DNA of 64,000 bases, from positions 1 through 64,000 of the forward strand of contig VBDU01000076.1 in assembly GCA_005883625.1 (NCBI GenBank), written 5' to 3'. A model generated the notes under the pieces. That model was not told where the DNA came from, ran no database searches, and worked only from the letters and a program-made list of their open reading frames with translations. A program made the translations under genes and the position numbers. Shown here piece after piece: positions 25,140 to 33,225 of the stretch (its first letter is position 1; every line of letters begins with the position of its first letter). This DNA is from Chloroflexota bacterium. Its GTDB lineage: Bacteria; Chloroflexota; Limnocylindria; P2-11E.

Positions 25140-25859
25140 ATGAGAGGGATCCTGGCGGGACTCGCGCGGACGCTCGAGCACATGCTGCGACCCCGGCCGG
25201 TCACGCGAAAGTACCCGTACGAGAAGCGCGAGCTCCCCGAGCGCAGCCGCGGCCTCATCGCGCTCTTGCTCGAGCCCGAGACGAGCATCTTCAAGTGCGA
25301 GTCCTGCCTCATGTGCGAGAAGGCCTGCCCGCCTCGCGCGATCTCGATTTCGTACCGCTTCAAGAACGGCTTCCGCAAGCGGCCGTCCCTCGCGCCGCGC
25401 GCGTCCTATTACCGCATCCGCATGGTGCAGACCGCCCCGTACGGCGCGCGCCGTCCGATGTCGACCGCGGTCACGACGATCCCGGCGGAGGAAGAGACCC
25501 GGCTCGACCTCTCGCCCGTCCGCCGGATCATCGCCGACACGCCGGAGGGCGCCGACCGTGTCACGCGCGTGCTCTACGCGACGAACGAGGCCTACGGCTA
25601 CCTGCCGTGGTCTGCCGCGGAGCTCATCGCCGCGGAGCTTGGCAAGACGATGACCGACCTGTACACGACGGCGTCGCTCCTCGCGAACTTCCGCGGGGCG
25701 CCCGAGGGCCAGGGGACCGCGGTGCCGCGCGGCGGCCGGAAGTTCACCGGCAACCTCGGGATCGCCGGCGCATGGCCCGAACGGACGCCCGCACCGTCGC
25801 ACGACCGGCTTCACGAGGACGAGGTCCATCACGTGGTCGCGCCGACGTATGCCGGTTGA
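25140..25859 (+). CDS. Truncated NuoI ferredoxin fused to a cluster-less NuoE-like domain
   Basis: Residues 1-95 match the front half of NuoI: GILAGLARTLEHM, VTRKYPYEKRELPERSRG and one [4Fe-4S] motif FKCESCLMCEKACPP (Cys 53, 56, 59, 63). The second NuoI cluster motif is absent; after SYYRIRM the sequence passes into PMSTAVTTIPAEEE and a NuoE-like helical domain (VTRVLYATNEAYGYLP, LIAAELGKTMTDLYTTASLLANFR). The four Cys that bind NuoE's [2Fe-2S] are all missing and the end is short. ATG 25140 has GAAGGG 6 nt upstream; ATG 25092 is an alternative. The fused protein lacks two of the three clusters of its parents. It overlaps nuoF by 4 nt. Confidence 0.8.
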   Translation: MRGILAGLARTLEHMLRPRPVTRKYPYEKRELPERSRGLIALLLEPETSIFKCESCLMCEKACPPRAISISYRFKNGFRKRPSLAPRASYYRIRMVQTAPYGARRPMSTAVTTIPAEEETRLDLSPVRRIIADTPEGADRVTRVLYATNEAYGYLPWSAAELIAAELGKTMTDLYTTASLLANFRGAPEGQGTAVPRGGRKFTGNLGIAGAWPERTPAPSHDRLHEDEVHHVVAPTYAG

Positions 25860-27103
25860 TCGAGGGCCGGGGGACGGCGACGGGCGACCCGTTGCCCGCT
25901 AGCGCCGCGACGCGCCTCCTCGCGGCGAGCGCCGCCGAGGGCGGGGACGTGCGGTCGATCGCTCCCGACGAGCTCATCGCCCGGGTCGAGCGGAGCGGTC
26001 TGCGTGGTCGCGGCGGCGCGGGTTATCCCCTCGCGAAGAAGCTCGCCGCGGTCCGGGCGGCCGTCCCAGCATCGGGACGGGAGCCGCTCGTCGTGGTGAA
26101 CGCGTATGACGCCGATCCGGACAGTCCGTTGTCGCAGACGCTCATCGAGCGCACGCTGCTGCTCGTCGCCAAAGGCGCGATGATCGCCGCCGTCGCCGTC
26201 GGCGCACGCGAAGCCATCATCTACATGCATCCCCGGGCCGAGGCGGCCCGTCGCGCGCTCGAAAAAGAGCTCGGGATGATCGAAGGCTCGCTCGGCGGCG
26301 TGCTGATCTCGATCGCTGTCGGTCCCGGAGGCTTCATGGGCGGCGAGGAGAGCGCGCTCATGAACCTGCTCGAATCGAAGCGCGCGATGGCGCGCCAGCG
26401 TCCGCCGTACCCCGCGGAGAACGGCGTGCAGGCGCGGCCGACGCTCATCGCGAGCGCGGAGACCGTCGCTTGGCTACCGCAGATCGTCGCGCGCGGCGCG
26501 CGCGCGGACGCGAAGCTCGTGTCGGTGACGGGAGCGGTCGCGCGGCCGGGTGTCTACGAGGTCCCGCTCGGGACGACGCTGGGCGGGATCGTCGACGAGG
26601 CCGGCGGCGCGACCGGAGAGCTCAAGGGGCTTCACGTCGGCGGGCCGACGGGCGGCATCCTCGCCGCGGTGCGTGCCGACGTGAAACTGGATTTCGACAC
26701 GCTCAAGGCCGCGGGGACGCACATGGGCTCCGCCCAGGTGCGCGCGATCCCGGCCGGCGTGTGCATCGTGAACGAGGCGGCGCGGCTCTTCGCCTACCTC
26801 GCGAAGGAGAACTGCGCGATCTGCGTGCCTTGCCGCGTCGGGACGAAGCGCGTCCAGGGGATCCTCGAGAGCGCGTACTCCGGGCTGGGCCGGGAGAGCG
26901 ATCTCGCCTGGCTCGACGAGCTGGGGACGCACATGGAGCGCTTCTCGCTGTGCGGCTTCGGCATCACCGCACCCTCGATCCTCCGCACGACGATGCGCGA
27001 GTTCGCCGACGAGTACCGCGCGCACATCGTCGAGCGGCGCTGCCCCACGAACACCTGTTCGCCCGTCCGCTCGCGGCGCTACGAGACCATGACGCAGCCG
27101 TGA
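25856..27103 (+). CDS. nuoF: NuoF-like NADH-binding subunit (divergent)
   Basis: A 415-residue NuoF homologue. Kept features: GLRGRGGAGYPLAKK (FMN loop), GGEESALMNLLESKR, and the [4Fe-4S] N3 ligands NCAICVPCR plus FSLCGFG near the C-terminus. Altered features: the NADESEPG loop that contacts NADH/FMN reads NAYDADPDS, and NNVET reads ASAET. It should still bind FMN and one cluster, but the nucleotide specificity or even the use of NADH is uncertain. TTG 25856 overlaps the previous stop (TTGA). A 199-bp spacer with inverted repeats separates it from the next gene. Confidence 0.85.
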   Translation: MIEGRGTATGDPLPASAATRLLAASAAEGGDVRSIAPDELIARVERSGLRGRGGAGYPLAKKLAAVRAAVPASGREPLVVVNAYDADPDSPLSQTLIERTLLLVAKGAMIAAVAVGAREAIIYMHPRAEAARRALEKELGMIEGSLGGVLISIAVGPGGFMGGEESALMNLLESKRAMARQRPPYPAENGVQARPTLIASAETVAWLPQIVARGARADAKLVSVTGAVARPGVYEVPLGTTLGGIVDEAGGATGELKGLHVGGPTGGILAAVRADVKLDFDTLKAAGTHMGSAQVRAIPAGVCIVNEAARLFAYLAKENCAICVPCRVGTKRVQGILESAYSGLGRESDLAWLDELGTHMERFSLCGFGITAPSILRTTMREFADEYRAHIVERRCPTNTCSPVRSRRYETMTQP

Positions 27104-27302
27104 GCGCACCGGCGTGCGCCATCGGCGGGTCGAGGCTCGGGGTGCTCGCGTGCTCGCGGGTCCCTTCTCCCCGGCCTGTCGGATGGCTGGGAGCCCCTGA
27201 CGGCCGGCTCGCTGGGGGAGAGTCCCGCTCCGCCGCGAGCACCCACTCGCCTTCCCCGCCGTGGCGCGCTGCTCCGGCGTCGCTGGATAAAGTGGACATG
27301 GC
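27104..27302. repeat. Intergenic inverted-repeat element and promoter before the flavoprotein gene
   Basis: GGGTGCTCGCG (27140-27150) is the inverse of CGCGAGCACCC (27234-27244), and inside them GCGGG...CTTCTCCCC faces GGGGGAGAGTCCCGC, giving a long imperfect hairpin of about 105 bp. No protein fits. At the right end TAAAGT (27288-27293) precedes ATG 27303 by 9 nt, a likely -10. The G/C-run style resembles the insertion in the phosphatase gene. Confidence 0.5.
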
Positions 27303-29711
27303 ATGAGCATTCTCGAGCGATACACGCAGCCCGCGGAGCAGCAGATCCCGACGGTCTCGCATCAGGGCGAGATCCCGTCGGGGCAGCCCACGTGCACGAT
27401 CCGGATCGACGGCCAGGAGGTCACCGCGATCCCGGGCGAGGCCATCCTCCGCGCCGCGCAGCGCGCCGGCTTCACCGTGCCCACGCTCTGCGACGACGAG
27501 AAGCTCGCGCCCGCCGCGGCGTGCCGCATGTGCCTCGTCGAGATCGAGGGCTACGACCGGCCGATGCCGTCGTGCCATCTGCCCGTGCAGGCGGGCATGG
27601 TCATCACGCAGGCCTCGGACTCGCTCTTCAAGCTGCGTCGGCAGAACCTCGAGTACATCCTCAGTGACCACAACGCGTACTGCATGCCGCCGTGCCAGAT
27701 CAGCTGCCCGACGCACATCGACATCCCGGGGTACCTCGAGCTCATGGCGAAGGGCCAGCACGTGGAGGCGGCTCGTCTCGTGAAGGAGGTCCTGCCGTTC
27801 CCGTACATGCTCGGCCTCGTCTGCCCGAAGCCCTGCCAGGAGGTCTGCCGGCGCGGGCTCGTCGAGGAAGAGATCGCGATCTGCCAGTGCCACGGCTACA
27901 CGGGCGAGCTCGTCATGGAGATGGACAAGGCCCCGACGCCGTTCCCGCAGGAGCCCGCGACCGGGAAGCGCATCGCCGTGGTCGGCGCGGGCCCGGCCGG
28001 GATGACCTGCGCCTACTACGCGGCGCTCAAGGGTCACGCCGTGACCGTGTTCGACATGATGCAGAAGCAGGGCGGGATCTGCCGCTATGGGATCCCCGAG
28101 TACCGCCTGCCGAAGGTGAAGCTCGACAAGGAGCTCAACTCGGTCTGGCAGCTGCGCGACACGGAGTTCAAGGGCGGGATGATGCTCGGCCGCGACTTTT
28201 CGATCGAGGACCTCTTCACGCAGGGTTACGACGCCGTGTTCCTCGGCATCGGCGCATGGCGGTCGAACGAGCTGCGCATCCCCGGCGAGGACCTGCCGGG
28301 CGTCATCGAGGCGATCAGCTACCTGCGGCAGAACGCCGAAGGCGACCCGGTGCCCGTCGGCGCCGGCATGCGCGTGGTCGTGGTCGGCGGCGGCTTCACC
28401 ACGTTCGACTGCGCGCGCACGTCACGCCGCCTCGGCGCGAACGTGACCGTCGTTTACCGACGCTCGCGCAAGGAGATGGGCGCGCATTACAGCGAGGTCG
28501 ACGACGCCGAGCACGAGGGCATCAAGCTCGAGTTCTACGCGTCGCCCGTCCGGATCGTCGACAAGGACGGACGCGTTGGCGGAATCGAGTTCCAGCGCAT
28601 GGCGCTCGGCGAGCCGGACGCCTCCGGCCGCCGCCGTCCGGTGCCGATCGAGGGCTCGAACTTCACGATCGACTGCGACGTAGTCATTCCCGCGATCGGC
28701 CAGCTGCCGGTCCTCGACTTCTTCGACCGCGAACAGGCCGTCCGCAAGACCAAGCGCGAGACGATCATCACCAACGGCGCGCTCATGACCGACCGGCCTG
28801 GCGTCTTCGCCGGCGGCGACGCGCAGATGGGGACGCGCACCGTCATCGAGTGCGTCGCGCAGGGCAAGCTCGCGGCGAAGGCGATCGACCGGTACCTCGC
28901 AGGCCACGACATGGCGAAGGTCGCCCAAGAGATCGCCGAAGAGGAGAAGGTCCCGGAGCTCATCGACATCGTCCCGTACAAGCCCGAGGAGCCGCAGGTC
29001 CGCATGCCGATGCTCCCGTTCACCGAGCGAGTGCAGAGCTTCCAGGTCATCGAGAACGGCTACGACAAGGCCGGCGCCGAGAAGGAGGCCGCGCGCTGCC
29101 TCCAGTGCGTGTGCCCCGACGTCGGGCGCTGCCATCTCCAGCGGCTCTCGCTCGAGCACGGACTGACCGACAACCGCTTCCACCGCGCGGAGCCCGTCGA
29201 CTACCACGACTACGAGTACGACTTCAGCCACGACTTCATCCTTCGCGACCTCAACAAGTGCATCAACTGCACCCAGTGCGTCCGTATCTGCCGCGACGTC
29301 ATCGGCGCGAACTGCTACGGACTCATGGGTGGCGGCTACGACTCGATCGTCACGACGCCGTGGAACGTGTCGCTCAGCTATACCGACTGCGTCTCGTGCG
29401 GGGCCTGCGCGGAGACCTGCCCGACGGGCGCGCTCATGATGCGCGAGCGCGACCTGCAGACGTACGAGCTCGACGTCGTGCGCTGCATCTACTGCGGTGA
29501 CTGCGTCGAGGTGTGCCCGCACGGCGCGCTCGGCGAGACGCCGAACTTCGAGCTCTCGACCTACCAGCGGTTCGGCACGACCGTGCTCGCGAAGGAAGAG
29601 CTCGCGGTCGCGCGGAGCTGGAAGCCATCGGAGCGGATCCCGCTCGACGGCCACGAGGACATGCGCCCACCGGAGATCCGCCCGCCCGGCCCGCCGCGCT
29701 GGGGCGCGTAA
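27303..29711 (+). CDS. NuoG-type ferredoxin + GltD-type flavoprotein + polyferredoxin fusion
   Basis: An 802-residue electron-transfer protein. Residues 30-100: plant-type [2Fe-2S] domain as at the start of NuoG (Cys 63, 74, 77, 91). Residues ~115-190: GltD-type N-terminal cluster region (CMPPCQISCPTHIDIPGYL, VCPKPCQEVC). Residues ~215-560: two Rossmann folds, FAD site VVGAGPAGMTCAYY and NAD(P)H site VVVGGGFTTFDCARTSR, ending AGGDAQMGTRTVIECVAQG. Residues ~640-760: three cluster motifs KCINCTQCVRIC, DCVSCGACAETCP and RCIYCGDCVEVCP. It probably replaces NuoG and brings a second flavin/NAD(P)H site to the NuoBD module. Related fusions occur in NADH:ferredoxin:NADP-type and formate dehydrogenase systems. 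Confidence 0.88.
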   Translation: MSILERYTQPAEQQIPTVSHQGEIPSGQPTCTIRIDGQEVTAIPGEAILRAAQRAGFTVPTLCDDEKLAPAAACRMCLVEIEGYDRPMPSCHLPVQAGMVITQASDSLFKLRRQNLEYILSDHNAYCMPPCQISCPTHIDIPGYLELMAKGQHVEAARLVKEVLPFPYMLGLVCPKPCQEVCRRGLVEEEIAICQCHGYTGELVMEMDKAPTPFPQEPATGKRIAVVGAGPAGMTCAYYAALKGHAVTVFDMMQKQGGICRYGIPEYRLPKVKLDKELNSVWQLRDTEFKGGMMLGRDFSIEDLFTQGYDAVFLGIGAWRSNELRIPGEDLPGVIEAISYLRQNAEGDPVPVGAGMRVVVVGGGFTTFDCARTSRRLGANVTVVYRRSRKEMGAHYSEVDDAEHEGIKLEFYASPVRIVDKDGRVGGIEFQRMALGEPDASGRRRPVPIEGSNFTIDCDVVIPAIGQLPVLDFFDREQAVRKTKRETIITNGALMTDRPGVFAGGDAQMGTRTVIECVAQGKLAAKAIDRYLAGHDMAKVAQEIAEEEKVPELIDIVPYKPEEPQVRMPMLPFTERVQSFQVIENGYDKAGAEKEAARCLQCVCPDVGRCHLQRLSLEHGLTDNRFHRAEPVDYHDYEYDFSHDFILRDLNKCINCTQCVRICRDVIGANCYGLMGGGYDSIVTTPWNVSLSYTDCVSCGACAETCPTGALMMRERDLQTYELDVVRCIYCGDCVEVCPHGALGETPNFELSTYQRFGTTVLAKEELAVARSWKPSERIPLDGHEDMRPPEIRPPGPPRWGA

Positions 29712-29787
29712 GGGTCACGCGTCCGACCCCCCGCCCCTCACGATCCGCGTTCGCGCAGACGCCAAGAAGAGTAGGGGAGAGAAGCAA

Positions 29788-29811
29788 CTCCCCGTGGATA
29801 GACACGGGGAG
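29788..29811. terminator. Bidirectional hairpin between convergent genes
   Basis: CTCCCCGTG (29788-29796) pairs perfectly with CACGGGGAG (29803-29811), loop 6 nt; GCA and TGC extend the stem past one mismatch. It sits between the flavoprotein gene and the convergent collagen-like gene and can serve both. No T-run. Confidence 0.55.
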
Positions 29812-29829
29812 CTGCTCACGAAGGCTCAC

Positions 29830-30525
29830 CTAGGAGACGAAAGCGCAGATCGCCTGGAATGTGATGAGTACGGGGCCCATGCCGGTGTTCTTCACAGCAA
29901 CGGTCCAGAAGGTGTCGCTGACCGCGAAGGATCTTGTGATAACCGTAACCGTCGCGTCGCTTGTGTCGACGCCTCCGGAGAGGACCTTCTTGCCTATCGG
30001 GCAAGCTACCCCGCCTGAGACTGTGGAGCCGGCTGGAAGCGTAAAGGGCATTCCGCTGTTGACGATCTCGTAGCCCGACACGCCAGCCGGACCCTGTTGG
30101 CCGGTTGGACCTTCGGCGCCGGTCGGGCCTTGCGCGCCTGTCGGACCAGCCGGACCCTGTGGGCCTGTCGGACCTGCTGGCCCCTGTGGACCCTGAGGAC
30201 CTGCTGGACCTGGAACGCCAGCGCCGCCGGTCGGGCCTGTCGGACCCTGTGGCCCAGCCGGCCCTGCTGGACCAGCCGGACCCGCGGGACCCGTCGGGCC
30301 CGCTGTTCCGGGCCCATTCCACTCGACCGCCACGTCTCCGGCCTTGCACGACTCAGGCGAGGTCGGGCTGACGGTCACGTTGTAGAGGTTGCCGAGCTTA
30401 TTGAGGCATGCGGAGAACGTGCCGGTGGTGGCGCCGTATGCGACGAGCGCCGCGCCGAGCCCGACCGCAAGGGCGACGACCATCGCGAGAGCGATGAGTC
30501 TCCTGGAATTGCGAAACGGAGCCAA
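29830..30525 (-). CDS. Secreted collagen-like protein
   Basis: A 231-residue protein: N-terminal hydrophobic signal or anchor ([20 protein letters not shown]), a ~45-residue globular part with two Cys, about 26 uninterrupted Gly-X-Y triplets (GPT, GPA, GPQ repeats, residues ~72-150) and a ~75-residue C-terminal beta domain ([17 protein letters not shown] ... FQAICAFVS). Such proteins trimerise into collagen triple helices on the cell surface; the C-terminal domain is the probable trimerisation or adhesion head. The start is TTG 30525 because AGGAGGAG lies 5 nt upstream. A TTGACA (complement of 30691-30696) lies far upstream without a convincing -10. Confidence 0.88.
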   Translation of the reverse strand: MAPFRNSRRLIALAMVVALAVGLGAALVAYGATTGTFSACLNKLGNLYNVTVSPTSPESCKAGDVAVEWNGPGTAGPTGPAGPAGPAGPAGPQGPTGPTGGAGVPGPAGPQGPQGPAGPTGPQGPAGPTGAQGPTGAEGPTGQQGPAGVSGYEIVNSGMPFTLPAGSTVSGGVACPIGKKVLSGGVDTSDATVTVITRSFAVSDTFWTVAVKNTGMGPVLITFQAICAFVS

Positions 30526-30759
30526 TGCTTCTCCTCCTTTTGTGTTTCGGTGCGGAGCAACAACTTCCGACGGCGCGGAGGCGATTCGCTTGGCCGACCC
30601 CGCGCCGAAATTTCATCCCTCCCTTCGCGCGCGTCACGCGAGCAGAAATGCCCCTGCGCGGCGCGCAGTCTCCGGTCGTTGTTCCATCGTTGTCAAACGC
30701 CGGCGACGCCTCTTGAGGCGGTGTAGGACCACCAGTCGCTTACGGACGGCCGGTCGGGA

Positions 30760-33035
30760 TCACACCAGGCTGATGTCGACCGATTGGGACTGCGTCAGGC
30801 TCGCGTTCACGATGTCCGTGGCGCTCACCGTCTGGCTGGGTGGGGTCCATAGCGTGACCGAGAACTGGTGCGTCCCGCCATCCGCGGCGGCGAAGGTGTA
30901 GTCGGCGGGCAGGACGACCGCGGGCACCGGGTCGCTCGTCGCGAAGTGCACGGTCCCGCGGTAGCCCGTCGCCACGTTGCCGTACGGGTCCTTGAGCGTG
31001 ACGGCCACGGTTGTCGGTACCGGTGATCGTCTGCGAGCCGGCCTTGATGAGCGTCGCGGAGAAAGTGCCCTGGCCGTTCGTGAGCGTCGAGTCGGCCGGG
31101 ATTACGACCCCCGCCGAGGTGTCGGTGCTCGTGAAGTGGACCGTGCCCGCGTACGCGGTGTCGGTGTTCCCATAGGCGTCCTGGGCGCTGACGCCAAAGG
31201 AGAAGCTCGCGCCGGCCGTGGGCGTGGCCGAGCTCGAGAGGGTGACCTTCGTCGCGCTCGCCGCGCGGACCGTGAGGGTGAGGCCGCCCGTGATGGTCGC
31301 GGTGACGGTGTCGGTCGCGGTGACCGTCTGCGAGCCGGCCTTGATGAGCGTCGCGGAGAACGTGCCCTGGCCGTTACCGAGCGTGGTGTCGGCCGGGAGC
31401 AGGACCCCGAGGGAGGTGTCGCTGCTGGTGAAGTGCACGGTGCCGGCGTACGTCGTGTCGGTCGCGCCGGACTGGTCCTGAGCCGTCACGGTGAACGAGA
31501 ACGCCGCTCCCGCGGTCGGCGTCGCGGCGCTCGACACGACGAGCCTGGTCGCGCTCGGGGGCTCCCGCCGTCATGAGGGTGGCCGAGAAGGTCCCCTGGC
31601 CATTGGTGAGCGTCGAGTCAGCGGGGAGGACGACGCCCGCCGCGGCGTCACTGCTCGTGAAGTGCACCCTGCCTCCATACGCGGGGTCGGTCTTGCCCGA
31701 CCGGTCCTGGGCGGTCACCGTGAAGGAGAAGCTCGTGCCGGCGGTCGGCGTCGACGTGGAGCTCGTCAGCTGCAGCGTCGGCGGCGACGGCGCCGCGTAC
31801 ACGCTCGCCAGCATCGTGTCGGCCCAGAGCCTGCGCATGCCGAAGTAGCCCTGGTCGCTCGGGTGCACGCAGTCGGCGGAGATCTGGCTTTGGTTGGCTT
31901 GGAAGTACGCCCAGAGATCAGGACCGCGAATGATCTGCGGGTACGCCGCGTACAGCGCGTCGATCTTCTGATTGAGCACCGGCACGTTCGCGAGGATGTT
32001 GCTCGTGCAGCCCCACGGGATCCTGGGGACGATGGGGATCTTCCCGGCGGCGAGCACCGCTTGGATCATGACGACGTAGTTGTCGTAGAAGGCCGCCGGG
32101 CTCACGTTCCAGCCGGCGTCGTTCGTGCCGTACGCCACGCCGGCGTAGCGGCCGGGGAAGAGCGCGAGCCAGCCGCTCAGGCTCTTCGCTCCGTCGGCGC
32201 TCAGGGTCCCGCCGATGGAACCCGCCTCATAGGCCGGGAAGTTGCTCGGATTCGCCGCGTTGATGAGCTGGGCCCAGGTCCCCGTTCCGCCGGCGTTCGA
32301 CAGCGACTGGTGGGCCATCGCGCCTTCGGTGATCGAGTCGCCGTAGAAGATCCAGTCGTCTTGAAGACCGCCGCGCGCGTCATGGACGTCCATGTTCAGG
32401 AAGACGCCCTTCCAGCCCGGCGACCCATCGGAGGCGGTGACGCGCATGCGAAGCCAGCCGTAGCCGGTCAGGTCCACGAGATGCTGCCGCGAGTGGAGGA
32501 CGTTCCCGCTCACGGTGGCGAGGGTGACCCACCCGGAGCTCGGGAGCGCTCCGCCCGGAGCCGCGTTCCCTTGGAGCGTGTATGACGATGGGATCGCGTA
32601 GCCGACCCACTTGCAGCACGGATGAACGCCGACGTAGGTGTGGTCGTACTGCATCGTCTGCGGGTCGTTGTACCAAAGGACGAGGACCTGGCCGCGGTTA
32701 GCCGCGGGAACCGCGGACAGGTCGTAGGCGAGATAGATCGGCGCGTTACTGGACGGCGTCACGCACGCCCCCCACTGCGTGTCGTAGTCGGCGTCGTCCG
32801 CGAAGCTCGCCGGCAGGGCCCCACCGCAGGTGTCGTTGGTGTACGCGGGGGCGTTGCGACTGATGACCGGCAGGGGGCTCAGGGCGCTCGGCTGGCTCCC
32901 CGGGACCATCGCGCGCTCGTCGACCGAGGCGTGCGCCGAGGCCGTGCCAAAGCTCACGGGCGCGCAGAGGCCGACCACCGCTGCCGCGATGATCCGCACC
33001 CACACCCACGGGCTCGAACGTCGAGCCGCCACCAA
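30760..33035 (-). pseudogene. SGNH/GDSL hydrolase with Ig-like modules, broken by two internal deletions
   Basis: The N-terminal ~440 residues are intact: signal peptide (IIAAAVVGLCAPVSFGTASAHA) and an SGNH esterase with IFYGDSITEG (Ser), GTNDAGW (Asn) and DCVHPSDQGYFG (Asp/His). Tandem Ig-like modules follow, but the frame changes near 31565 (after SATLMTAGA, into SATRLVVSSAATPTAG) and again near 31012 (after TITGTDN, into VAVTLKDPYGNVATG). At each point the middle of a module is missing compared with the two sister genes, so both are deletions, not single-base errors. Either real decay or assembly collapse of repeats. The C-terminal module matches the sisters' shared terminal module. Confidence 0.8.
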
Positions 33036-33056
33036 GCTGATTTGACGACCTGCCCG

Positions 33057-33158
33057 TTGAGGCGGCGTGCGGGGGCGCCGGGAGGTTTTCGAGCGATGGC
33101 GTACGGGGCGGGTCGAGCGGGATCCGCTCTTAACGGCGGGTCAACGCTCGCTCAATCG
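33057..33158. promoter_or_regulatory. TTGAGGCG / triple-TCAA element, copy A
   Basis: TTGAGGCG at 33057, then boxes TTAA 33130, TCAA 33141 and TCAA 33152, exactly 11 bp apart; motif-to-box distance 73. It lies just upstream of the SGNH gene start (33035, minus). A GAGCGG-gat-CCGCTC hairpin lies inside. Confidence 0.6.
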
Positions 33159-33225
33159 GCCGCTTCCCGATCTCGCTCCGGACGTGCGAGAGAGCCCGAG
33201 CGGCGCGATGGTCAGCTCGCGGGCG

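Noticed and set aside
30097-30310. Regular 9-bp tandem repeats that could suggest a CRISPR-like or satellite array
   Set aside because: They are the Gly-X-Y codons of the collagen-like gene; there are no spacers.
30691-30715. TTGACA on the minus strand as promoter of the collagen-like gene
   Set aside because: The hexamer 17-18 bp downstream (GGAGAC/GAGACT) is a poor -10, and the leader would be ~165 nt.
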